A stretch of DNA of 7,501 bases from contig JAHEKD010000110.1 of the NCBI GenBank assembly GCA_024638545.1, positions 1 through 7,501 of the forward strand, written 5' to 3'. The stretch's first letter is position 1. Each line of letters opens with the position of its first letter. This document shows, piece by piece, positions 1 through 6,421 of the stretch. The notes beneath the pieces are model-generated. The model was not told the origin of the DNA. It did no database searches and saw nothing but the letters and a program-made list of their open reading frames with translations. The translations under genes and the position numbers were made by a program. The stretch is from Gammaproteobacteria bacterium (GTDB lineage Bacteria; Pseudomonadota; Gammaproteobacteria; Arenicellales; JAHEKD01).

Positions 1-52
1 ACAAGGGCCCGCAGGCATCGTTGACACGATTTCGAGGACCCTGATCGAATAA
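1..52 (+). CDS. Possible C-terminal end of an upstream gene (partial)
   Basis: The frame that starts at base 2 is open from the window edge to a TAA at 50-52 and reads QGPAGIVDTISRTLIE. Composition and codon use look protein-like, whereas the other two forward frames in the same stretch hit stops within 24-42 bases and read less naturally. Sixteen residues are too few to assign a family, and an open stretch of this length occurs often by chance. The rest of the stretch up to base 205 shows no further gene, only small imperfect palindromes such as the one around 55-75. Confidence 0.25.
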   Translation, partial: QGPAGIVDTISRTLIE

Positions 53-205
53 AATGCCCACAGGGCGTGGCAAGGGACCGTCGCAGTAGCAGGGTGGTGA
101 GAAATGCGGGCTAGCCATAAAATTCAGCTCTTAGACAGTAATTGCTGACTATGATCTGTTTCCAGGCAACGATTAGATTGACATTCACTAGATTCGCATG
201 ATTTG

Positions 206-1231
206 ATGACTCTTGGCAAGAGAAAAATAGTGTTTAGAATTGGCATCGTGTGTTTTCTTGCCGTTGCGGTGGCCGGGGGCATGCGCTGGAAACTTAAGCA
301 GGGCCGATTTACACCACCGCCAGCCGGTGAATCTGTTCTGGAACGGGATGTCGCCCTGGCGGAGAGCCTGCCCAGGGGGTTTGTTGTCTGGAGCTCAAAC
401 CGGTTCGGAAATCACGATATTCTGAGAATGGATTTGCCTGATCGCAAAATCACACGCCTAACCAGCCACCCGCATACCGAATTTCATTCAAGAATATCGC
501 CGGATGGCAGCCATGTCGTGTTTTCACGCTCACACATTCCCTGGGTTTCGCAGCGTAATCAGGCACCCTGGGATGTCATCATATTGAATCTTAAAACTGG
601 TGAGGAGCGCCTGCTGGCAAAGAATGCAAACTGGCCAACCTGGTCTGCAGACGGTAAGTATGTCTATTTCCTGCGAAATTTAATAGAGTTTACGCAAATA
701 AACGTTAAATCGGGTAAGGAAGCTGTAGTTTACAGGAGTGGCGAAGGTGATATAGGCAACAAAACCATACTACAAACGCCGCATATCAGCCCAAACCGGA
801 AGCATATGTCAGTGACATTACGTGGTGGCCAGCATCGCATTGGCATCAGCGACTTCGACGGGCAGTTCAGGGAGATCGCCGATGGCTGCCAGTTAACATG
901 GAGTCGCGACGGCAGTTTTCTCTATTATGTTGATTATGGCGGTAAGCAGAAAAATGCATTCTATATTTATGAACCTGAAAAAGACAAAAAAACGATGTGG
1001 CTGGATTTGCCAGGTGATTACAGTCATGAATATTTTCCGAAGCTATCCTCATCTGAAGATTACTTAATCTTTGGCTCAAGCACCGGTGATCACGAGCATG
1101 ATGCTGCAGACTATGAGATTTTTCTCTGGCAGGTCGGCACGCCAGCTGAGACCGCAAATCGTCTGACGTTTCATACGGGAAATGACAACTGGCCGGATAT
1201 TTTTATCAGTGAACCTTTGCCGTCAGGCTGA
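206..1231 (+). CDS. Membrane-anchored TolB/PD40-type beta-propeller protein
   Basis: This encodes a 341-residue protein, probably attached to the inner membrane with its propeller in the periplasm. A basic N-terminus (GKRK) is followed by one hydrophobic segment at about residues 8-26 and a proline-rich linker. The rest is made of repeated PD40/WD40-like blades. Counting from the upstream TTG, blade signatures lie at about 95-109 (SPDGSHVVFSR), 144-158 (WSADGKYVYFL), 192-206 (SPNRKHMSVTL), 230-244 (WSRDGSFLYYV) and 278-293 (degenerate). The ends, near 59-76 and 319-333 (RLTFHTGNDNWPD), probably close a six-bladed ring. TolB-like propellers act as protein-interaction or ligand-binding platforms, and no catalytic motif is visible. 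The start is uncertain. A TTG at 203 directly precedes the ATG at 206, no clear Shine-Dalgarno is present, and a GTG at 230 has purine-rich AAGAGA upstream. The ATG is preferred because it keeps the positive residues before the membrane segment. There is no recognised gene name. Confidence 0.85.
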   Translation: MTLGKRKIVFRIGIVCFLAVAVAGGMRWKLKQGRFTPPPAGESVLERDVALAESLPRGFVVWSSNRFGNHDILRMDLPDRKITRLTSHPHTEFHSRISPDGSHVVFSRSHIPWVSQRNQAPWDVIILNLKTGEERLLAKNANWPTWSADGKYVYFLRNLIEFTQINVKSGKEAVVYRSGEGDIGNKTILQTPHISPNRKHMSVTLRGGQHRIGISDFDGQFREIADGCQLTWSRDGSFLYYVDYGGKQKNAFYIYEPEKDKKTMWLDLPGDYSHEYFPKLSSSEDYLIFGSSTGDHEHDAADYEIFLWQVGTPAETANRLTFHTGNDNWPDIFISEPLPSG

Positions 1232-1362
1232 TGGTGGTGAACGTCATTGTCATTACGGCACCTGTTAGATTAAAAACGGGCGAATTTATCTATTAGTTCT
1301 TGAATTTGATAGCATTTTCTTAATTATCGTCAGGGAGATAACGCAATAACCCGCTAATCATG

Positions 1363-1386
1363 AAAACGCCGCTGACGTTTTATTAC
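1363..1386 (+). terminator. Weak terminator-like hairpin after the beta-propeller gene
   Basis: AAAACG (1363-1368) and CGTTTT (1376-1381) form a six-pair stem around a seven-base loop, followed by ATTAC and TTTT. The stem is AT-rich, and the site lies about 130 bases after the stop codon. It could end transcription from the propeller gene just before the putative promoter of the next gene. Stability is poor, so this is only a candidate. Confidence 0.25.
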
Positions 1387-1417
1387 TTTTGATTCCGTGA
1401 TATATTTGCGCCCCTTT

Positions 1418-1423
1418 TATACT
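1418..1423 (+). promoter_or_regulatory. Possible -10 element for the large membrane-protein gene
   Basis: TATACT at 1418-1423 matches a sigma-70 -10 hexamer in five of six positions. It lies 35 bases before the ATG at 1459, giving a predicted leader of about 28 bases. No convincing -35 is found at 16-18 bases spacing, because the TTGATT at 1389-1394 is too far upstream (23 bases). If it is real, the gene has its own promoter or needs an activator. Confidence is low. Confidence 0.3.
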
Positions 1424-1458
1424 GTCAACTGCTACTCAATTCGATTCTCTATCCACCG

Positions 1459-4299
1459 ATGCTAAAAGAGAACAAATCGGCACAAACATCCATTTGCCTT
1501 GGTGTGGCTGCGATTTCTTTCGCGGTTTTGACCATGGAACTGTCGATGATCAGAATTATGGAAGTTATTCTTGCGCCCAACACAGGTTACATGGCTTTGA
1601 CTTCAGCGATGTTTGCACTGGGACTGGGAGGCATCTATCTCTATTTATTTCCGATTAAAACCGTAAATTTAAATCGAGCAGTAGCGCGTCTGGCAATCGG
1701 ATTTTCATTTTTTGCACCGATGGTGATTGTCATCTTTAACAGTCTGCCATTTGGCTTTGAAATAAATCAGCAGAATATACTCATACAGATTCTTTGCTGG
1801 TCGGGCATGTACCTGGCCCTGGTGTTGCCTTTTTTCACGGCGGGAATGGCACTTGCGCTGATATTTCAAACTTACTCGAAAGATATCGGCCGGCTCTATT
1901 TCTTCGATCTTATTGCTGCCGGCTTAGCCTGCCTGGTGTTTATCCCTTTAATGCCGACTTATGGGCCGGGTGGCCTTATATTAATTGCCTCTGCAGCGAG
2001 TATGATTGCCTTTGTCTGTTTTGCACAGCCTGCTAAAACCATCACCGGATTCGTTGTTTTGATTATTGTTGCACTAATTTCTATACCGATCATCAAGGAT
2101 GACTATATCGAATTCGAAGGTCATGCCAATAAGCGCGGGAATGACGAGATGATCGAAAAAGGCAAACGTATCATGGTCAAATGGGATCCGGTATCGAAGC
2201 TGGATGTCATGAATGCCAGGCCCAATGCCCTGTTGTTTTCGCTTGATGGCGGTACGCAGGGGTCCTGGCTGGGCAGGTTCAATGGTGACTTCACTTATTT
2301 CGACAGAGTCAGGCAGGAGCAACCTGATAGTTTCTTTTTTGGCCGAAATTCAATCGTTCATTATCTTGCTGACACCAAAAACATCGAGCCGGAAGTCCTG
2401 ATCATTGGCTCGTCTGCCGGTGGGGAAACCAAGGCCGCAATAGCTTTTGGAGCGAAGCATATTGATGCGGTTGAACTGGTTGGGGCAATTATTAGTGCTG
2501 AACGCTACGAGTTCAAAGACTATGGTGGCGGCATCTATAATCATCCGACAGTAACGCCTGTCATCGGTGAAGGCAGAAGTTATTTACGGTCCACGGATAA
2601 ACGATATGACATTATTCAGATGTTTTCCAATCACTCCACCTCCAGCATCACCCAGGGCGCAACCGCTGCCGGTGTTGCTTATTTACAGACTGTAGAGGCG
2701 TATCTGGAGTATTTCGAACACCTGAAAGAGGATGGCATGATGCAGATTAACCATCACATCTATCCGCGAATGTTAACCACTGCCGCGCAAGCCTGGCACC
2801 AATCCGGGCGCACTGATTTCTACAGGCATGTCCTGGTCATTGAACCGCGAATTGCCGATACATTACCGACGTTGTTAATAAAAATGCAGCCCTGGTCACA
2901 GTCAGAAATTGATACGGTGATCAGCTATGTTAACAGAAAGAAAAGCTATGAAGCGGCAAGGCCAAAACGTGTTAAGCCCAGCCATCGTCTTTATGCCGGT
3001 AAACCATTTGAAACCACGCTTACTGGCAAAGGTGATTATACTAATGGCATTCAGTTCGCGGTAGGAACCTATCTGCAAAATGGTCTGGCCTATGACGTGC
3101 AAGTAGATCTTTACGATAAGAACCGCCAGCGGCTCAGGCAGGCCACCGTGCCGGGTAGAATGATTGCAGATAATACCGTTGTGACTGCAAGATTCGAGAC
3201 CTTGACTGGCATCCGGGGCAATGAATATGTTGTCAGCGTTTCAGCCCCCGGGGCAGGCAGACGGAACGGTTTTTCAATCTGGCTGACGGAAGACGGTGAT
3301 GCCTCCATGAATTTTTCACCCGGCATTGAAGTGCCTACGAACTTCATCGCCTTCAACCCGCTGGACGATAAGGATAATATTGTCAGTAATGCACTGCTGC
3401 AATCTCCATTCCCTCGCGCTATTGCCGATGAGCTGCCCTGGGACCTGACACCGGTGACGGACTTTTCGCCATTTTTCAGCATGATCCGGAAAAATCTCGA
3501 TTTACTTGAAGCTGGTAAAGAAAATGTACTCGATGCGAACACGGCCTACCTTTTGAATACACAGCTTAATAATGGCTATCCAAAGGACTGGATTCATTTA
3601 ATTGTTGTCGGTGCGGTGTCGATTGTTTTTTCGCTTGTTTTTATAGCAGCTCCGCTATTGCGCACAAATTTAAAGCATTCAACCTGGCCGGGCATGTCTG
3701 GAGATATTATTTATTTTGCCTGTCTTGGCCTGGGATTCATCATGCTGCAGGTGGTCTTAATACAGATTTTTCATAAGTTAATCGGGTTCCCGGTGCACAC
3801 CTTTGTGCTGGTTATCAGCACCATGTTATTAAGTGCCGGTCTTGGCAGCGTTTGTAGCAGCCGATTTTTACGCATCGCGGGCAATCGGACTTCAATAGTG
3901 TTCTTCATGATCATTATTTATGGTTTGATCTTCATTTTCTCATTCGAAAAATTATTTTATCTTTTGTTAAGCTATTCACTGCCGGTTCGTTTGATCACGG
4001 GTGCGATAATGATTGCACCACTGGCATTTTTCCTGGGCATGCCGTTTCCGATCGGCATCCTGGGTTTGGCGAATAATAACCCTGCGGCTATTCCCTGGGC
4101 CTGGGCTCTGAACGGATTCTTCACTGTATTGGGTGGTTATCTTGCAATTGTCATCTCGATTAATTCGAGTTTTACCACGGTGCTCTTGCTTGCGTTGATC
4201 ATATATGGTGTTGCCTTGCTGGTGGTTCGCAAATCGCTGGTAAATGAAAAGCCGGGTAACCTCATGCCAGATTCGCAATCAAGCGTGAAAGTGGTCTGA
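1459..4299 (+). CDS. Large polytopic membrane protein with a spermidine-synthase-like Rossmann domain
   Basis: The protein has 946 residues. About seven hydrophobic segments (11-36, 42-65, 77-97, 107-137, 146-166, 170-189, 195-213) precede a soluble part that resembles the membrane-bound spermidine/spermine-synthase-like family. That part shows WDPVSKLDV at 242-250, the nucleotide-binding loop IIGSSAGGETKAA at 315-327, VELV at 338-341, GEGRSYL at 370-376, YDII at 383-386 and a TVEAYLEYFEHLKEDG helix at 411-426. A beta-rich insert follows at about 513-612. LTPVTDFSPFF at 663-673 resembles the TDDRPFF motif usual in this family, and about seven more membrane segments follow (710-732, 752-771, 776-800, 811-828, 845-867, 877-900, 903-923), including LGMPFPIGILGL and IPWAWALNG. 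Known members bind S-adenosylmethionine or its decarboxylated form. Here both acidic residues of the canonical xDxxDP active-site loop align with non-acidic residues (QMFSNHS, 387-393), so polyamine synthesis is doubtful and the substrate is unknown. No Shine-Dalgarno precedes the ATG. Confidence 0.85.
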   Translation: MLKENKSAQTSICLGVAAISFAVLTMELSMIRIMEVILAPNTGYMALTSAMFALGLGGIYLYLFPIKTVNLNRAVARLAIGFSFFAPMVIVIFNSLPFGFEINQQNILIQILCWSGMYLALVLPFFTAGMALALIFQTYSKDIGRLYFFDLIAAGLACLVFIPLMPTYGPGGLILIASAASMIAFVCFAQPAKTITGFVVLIIVALISIPIIKDDYIEFEGHANKRGNDEMIEKGKRIMVKWDPVSKLDVMNARPNALLFSLDGGTQGSWLGRFNGDFTYFDRVRQEQPDSFFFGRNSIVHYLADTKNIEPEVLIIGSSAGGETKAAIAFGAKHIDAVELVGAIISAERYEFKDYGGGIYNHPTVTPVIGEGRSYLRSTDKRYDIIQMFSNHSTSSITQGATAAGVAYLQTVEAYLEYFEHLKEDGMMQINHHIYPRMLTTAAQAWHQSGRTDFYRHVLVIEPRIADTLPTLLIKMQPWSQSEIDTVISYVNRKKSYEAARPKRVKPSHRLYAGKPFETTLTGKGDYTNGIQFAVGTYLQNGLAYDVQVDLYDKNRQRLRQATVPGRMIADNTVVTARFETLTGIRGNEYVVSVSAPGAGRRNGFSIWLTEDGDASMNFSPGIEVPTNFIAFNPLDDKDNIVSNALLQSPFPRAIADELPWDLTPVTDFSPFFSMIRKNLDLLEAGKENVLDANTAYLLNTQLNNGYPKDWIHLIVVGAVSIVFSLVFIAAPLLRTNLKHSTWPGMSGDIIYFACLGLGFIMLQVVLIQIFHKLIGFPVHTFVLVISTMLLSAGLGSVCSSRFLRIAGNRTSIVFFMIIIYGLIFIFSFEKLFYLLLSYSLPVRLITGAIMIAPLAFFLGMPFPIGILGLANNNPAAIPWAWALNGFFTVLGGYLAIVISINSSFTTVLLLALIIYGVALLVVRKSLVNEKPGNLMPDSQSSVKVV

Positions 4300-4453
4300 A
4301 TCCGCTTCAAGGCCGGATAATTAATTGACAAATCGTTGTTGATTGCAAAACGGCCGGAATCCGGAACATCTGTCCCGATTTCAGGCTTGTCTTTTATCCG
4401 TGTTTATTTATCATCAGTTCATCTGGATTAAGTATCATTTAATGCGCTTGACA

Positions 4454-4459
4454 TGAGGA
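4454..4459 (+). promoter_or_regulatory. Ribosome binding site that sets the start of the SGNH hydrolase
   Basis: TGAGGA at 4454-4459 lies eight to nine bases before the ATG at 4468. This favours 4468 over the in-frame ATG at 4453, which overlaps the site itself and has no such sequence in front of it. The protein is then 271 rather than 276 residues, and its signal peptide still begins with a basic N-region. Confidence 0.6.
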
Positions 4460-4467
4460 ACAACGAT

Positions 4468-5283
4468 ATGATTAATACCTTACTTCGCAAATTTTATTAC
4501 ACAAAGAGCCGATACAGTCTAAATATCCGCAGCGCATCATTGTTGCTGATAATTACAGCGTTTTCTGTGTCTGTACAGAACGCAAACGCAGACAAGACGA
4601 TAAAATTTCTACCCCTGGGCGACTCCATTACGCACGCTGAAGTCAACCGCGCCAGCTACCGGTATTTCCTCTGGAAGAAACTTATCGATGCCGGTGTCGA
4701 GTTTGATTTCGTCGGCTCAATGAACTCCCAGCTTGATACCTACTCCAAAGGTGAAACGCCGCAACCTGATTATAAAGGCCAGGCATTTGATAAGGATCAT
4801 GAAGGCCATTTTGCCTGGGAAGTTAATCATATCTGGGGAGGACGAAACCCGAATAACAATACCGGTTCAGGCAGCCTCGGCGAGTGGATGCAGAGCTACG
4901 ATTTCGACATCGCACTGGTTCACCTGGGGACTAATGACGCTTTCATGGGGCAGGACAATAATCAAACGGCGAACGAGTTAAAAGCAATTGTCGAAAAATT
5001 AAGAGAAGACAATCCGAATGTAGTGACCTTGCTGGCAAAAGTCATACCGACTGCAAAAGGCAAACGCGAGGCCGCAGCGGTGGAGCAGCTTGCCGGATTA
5101 ATTCCGGCCGTTGTGGATGAAATCAATACGGATGAATCGCCGGTGATACTGGTCGACATGTTCGAAGGTTTTGACGTTAACGAGCTGACCTATGACGGTG
5201 TGCATCCCAATGAAAAAGGTGAAATGGAAATGGCCGAGCGCTGGTTTAAGGCCATTATGGATGCACTGCCGCTGGTGCAGTAG
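4468..5283 (+). CDS. Exported SGNH/GDSL-family hydrolase
   Basis: This is a 271-residue esterase or lipase-like hydrolase, probably acting on ester groups of a carbohydrate or other envelope substrate. Numbering from the ATG at 4468, a rather long basic N-region precedes a hydrophobic core at about 23-36 and a likely signal-peptidase site after ANA at 39-41. The four SGNH blocks are all recognisable. Block I is PLGDSIT with nucleophile Ser53. Block II is GHFAWE, with its Gly at 113. Block III is HLGTND at 152-157, with Asn156. Block V is DGVHPN, with Asp243 and His246 completing the triad. The sequence also has DFVGS near 80-84 and DHEGH near 110-114, as in secreted SGNH hydrolases related to carbohydrate acetylesterases. 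No anchor or carbohydrate-binding module is seen, so it is probably a soluble periplasmic or secreted enzyme. It begins 168 bases after the membrane-protein gene and converges with the cytochrome gene. Family assignment is secure, but the substrate is not known. Confidence 0.93.
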   Translation: MINTLLRKFYYTKSRYSLNIRSASLLLIITAFSVSVQNANADKTIKFLPLGDSITHAEVNRASYRYFLWKKLIDAGVEFDFVGSMNSQLDTYSKGETPQPDYKGQAFDKDHEGHFAWEVNHIWGGRNPNNNTGSGSLGEWMQSYDFDIALVHLGTNDAFMGQDNNQTANELKAIVEKLREDNPNVVTLLAKVIPTAKGKREAAAVEQLAGLIPAVVDEINTDESPVILVDMFEGFDVNELTYDGVHPNEKGEMEMAERWFKAIMDALPLVQ

Positions 5284-5377
5284 GCTCATAGGTTAAACAC
5301 GCGAGAAGACAGGCTGTCATGCCGCTGGCCGGCAAAGTGTGTTACCCGTTTTAACTAACCAGATTAATTTGAGACTG

Positions 5378-5986
5378 TTAGCCGGTATGATTAACAGGTA
5401 AAGACTGGTTTTCACTCCGGGTGGAGTAATTCTCGCGTTGCCTTGATTTTCTGCCTGTGACCATCGAAACAACAAGGTTCTGTTTGTGCCTGAAACTTGC
5501 GTAGAAAACACCTGCAGCATGTACACTCATCAAATAGAGCATACCGCTGCTGCCGTAGTAGTGTAGATCTTCGACCCAGTCTTCACCCCAGAATTTATCC
5601 AGGCCCATCATCCAGCCGCTGATACATATTGTCATCATCAGCAATATCAACATGATTATCATCACTGCACCTGCGGGATTATGGCCCTGATAATCACGCT
5701 CCCTGAAATTAACAAGGTCGATGAGATAGGTAATTAATGATTTCATGCCTGGAACAAAATTCCTGAACTTTGCATAATGACTGCCGGTAAATCCCCATAA
5801 TAGTCTTAGAAGAATCATCGCTAAAACAAAATAGCCTATCCAGTTATGCAAGGCATTATTGTCTTCTACAATAAACCGGTTAAGCAAAAACCCAGAAACA
5901 ATACTCCAATGAAATACTCTTACAAACCCATCCCACACTAACACTGTGCGGGATGAATCCTTGTATAGCCTATTGATAGTTATCAT
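5378..5986 (-). CDS. Di-haem cytochrome b561 (Ni,Fe-hydrogenase cytochrome b-like), inner membrane
   Basis: This is a 202-residue four-helix membrane cytochrome of the prokaryotic cytochrome b561 / hydrogenase cytochrome b superfamily, which moves electrons between the quinone pool and a partner protein. The N-terminal VWDGFVRVFHW motif carries His26. His47 lies at the start of helix 2 (ALHNWIGY), and GHNPAGAVM at 101-109 leads into helix 3. His142 and His156 (LHYYGSSGMLYLMSVHAAG) lie around helix 4, so the four expected haem-ligating histidines are present. Membrane segments are at about 24-39, 48-66, 106-127 and 145-163. The C-terminal 25 residues are polar and form a short extension. Its ATG overlaps the TGA of the PepSY gene by one base (TGATG), indicating translational coupling. 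The two are presumably expressed from the promoter at about 6287-6319. The partner electron donor or acceptor is not identified. Confidence 0.92.
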   Translation of the reverse strand: MITINRLYKDSSRTVLVWDGFVRVFHWSIVSGFLLNRFIVEDNNALHNWIGYFVLAMILLRLLWGFTGSHYAKFRNFVPGMKSLITYLIDLVNFRERDYQGHNPAGAVMIIMLILLMMTICISGWMMGLDKFWGEDWVEDLHYYGSSGMLYLMSVHAAGVFYASFRHKQNLVVSMVTGRKSRQRENYSTRSENQSLPVNHTG

Positions 5987-6252
5987 CAGGATTGTGTTTC
6001 CTGTTCGACTACGTCACCGCTGAGCGGGTCAAAGTAAACTTCGACTTTTTCACCGTCCGCATTATGACCGTAAATTTCATAACAGTTGCCGCGGCTGATT
6101 TTAAATTTATCGTAGGTAAAACCCATCTCGGCTATCCTGGCTTTCATGTCGTCCTCACTAAGCCATTGGTCTGTCTGTTGTTCAGCACATTGAGGCCCTG
6201 CAAGGGCAGAGGTTGCAAAAATTAATGTGGTAACGGCAAGCATATTTCGCAT
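5986..6252 (-). CDS. Small exported PepSY-domain protein
   Basis: This encodes an 88-residue periplasmic protein. A signal peptide (MRNMLAVTTLIFATSALA) is likely cut after residue 18. The mature part has the PepSY pattern, a helical stretch at about 31-43 (LSEDDMKARIAEMG) followed by beta strands with GNCYEIYG at 55-62, VEVYFDPLSGDVV at 70-82 and a short acidic tail. Cys22 and Cys57 could form a disulfide. PepSY modules are thought to bind or inhibit partner proteins, and single-domain forms often sit next to cytochrome b561 genes in Proteobacteria, so a role with the neighbouring cytochrome is likely. An upstream in-frame ATG at 6291 exists. The start at 6252 is chosen because GGAGA lies nine bases before it, because it gives a clean signal peptide, and because 6291 would lie upstream of the predicted transcription start. 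Confidence 0.88.
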   Translation of the reverse strand: MRNMLAVTTLIFATSALAGPQCAEQQTDQWLSEDDMKARIAEMGFTYDKFKISRGNCYEIYGHNADGEKVEVYFDPLSGDVVEQETQS

Positions 6253-6261
6253 AATTGTTTG

Positions 6262-6266
6262 TCTCC
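6262..6266 (-). promoter_or_regulatory. Ribosome binding site of the PepSY gene
   Basis: On the - strand, GGAGA (bases 6266 to 6262) lies nine bases before the ATG at 6252. It is the best Shine-Dalgarno match on this strand and supports the shorter 88-residue reading of the gene. Confidence 0.65.
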
Positions 6267-6286
6267 AATATGTAGTTGAGGATTGG

Positions 6287-6292
6287 ATCATA
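6287..6292 (-). promoter_or_regulatory. -10 element of the PepSY/cytochrome b561 promoter
   Basis: TATGAT on the - strand (6292 to 6287) matches the sigma-70 -10 hexamer in five of six positions. Transcription would start near 6280, leaving a leader of about 28 bases that contains the ribosome binding site. There is no good -35 hexamer. That position is taken by the direct repeat at 6303-6319, ten bases upstream, as expected for an activator-dependent promoter. Confidence 0.55.
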
Positions 6293-6302
6293 AACAGGAA
6301 AT

Positions 6303-6319
6303 CTTAAGGAATTCTTAAA
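6303..6319 (-). promoter_or_regulatory. PmrA/QseB-type response-regulator box
   Basis: The + strand reads CTTAAG, five bases, CTTAAA, so two half-sites repeat with an 11-base period. This matches the known PmrA/QseB operator pattern YTTAAK-N5-YTTAAK recognised by OmpR-family dimers. Because CTTAAG is self-complementary, the site also reads as TTTAAG-N5-CTTAAG on the - strand. It overlaps the -35 region of the PepSY/cytochrome promoter, a position typical of direct activation. The regulator and its sensor kinase are not in this window. The match is visible in the sequence, whereas the identity of the regulator is inferred. Confidence 0.6.
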
Positions 6320-6382
6320 CAATAATCGTGAAATACGGCATCTAGTCGAAAATACATTGCTTAATGACGCCAGACCCATGAT

Positions 6383-6410
6383 ATAAACCGGGGCGACAAC
6401 CCGCGTTTAT
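6383..6410 (-). terminator. Terminator-like hairpin after the SLC13 permease gene
   Basis: ATAAAC-CGGG (6383-6392) pairs with CCCG-C-GTTTAT (6400-6410), giving a ten-pair stem with a single bulged C and a seven-base loop. On the - strand it begins 12 bases after the permease stop codon. Its 3' arm is U-rich (GGTTTATAT), but there is no separate long U tract. It probably separates the permease from the PepSY/cytochrome unit, which has its own promoter. Confidence 0.4.
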
Positions 6411-6421
6411 CCTGATTCGGG

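Noticed and set aside
178..183. TTGACA as a -35 for the propeller gene
   Set aside because: At 16-18 bases spacing the -10 would fall on the start codon itself, and the bases there (ATTTGA) do not fit. The hexamer is probably chance.
3111..3542. Antisense open frame of 143 codons inside the large membrane-protein gene
   Set aside because: It lies fully opposite a well-supported coding region, is rich in Ser and Leu as expected from reverse reading, and has no recognisable motif or ribosome binding site.
1459..4299. Annotation of the 946-residue protein as a functional spermidine synthase (speE)
   Set aside because: The fold is related, but the catalytic DxxDP loop is not seen, and the protein is three times the size of SpeE with two membrane blocks. 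A gene symbol would be misleading.
4299..4320. ATCCG/CGGAT stem directly after the membrane-protein stop codon as a terminator
   Set aside because: It has only five pairs with a nine-base loop and is followed by AATTAATTG with no T run.
3976..4331. Two overlapping antisense open frames (100 and 64 codons) at the end of the membrane-protein gene
   Set aside because: Their composition is low-complexity and charge-rich, mirroring the hydrophobic helices on the + strand. They are shadows of the conserved C-terminal membrane block.
4354..4364. Short palindrome CCGGA-A-TCCGG, and a GGCCGGA direct repeat with 4311-4317
   Set aside because: Arms of five bases with a one-base centre cannot form a hairpin, there is no T tract, and repeats of seven bases are common by chance. 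There is no basis to call an operator.
5320..5334. TGCCG-CTGGC-CGGCA hairpin between the converging hydrolase and cytochrome genes
   Set aside because: The stem has only five pairs and is followed by AAGTGTG rather than T residues on the + strand. It is not convincing as a terminator in either direction.
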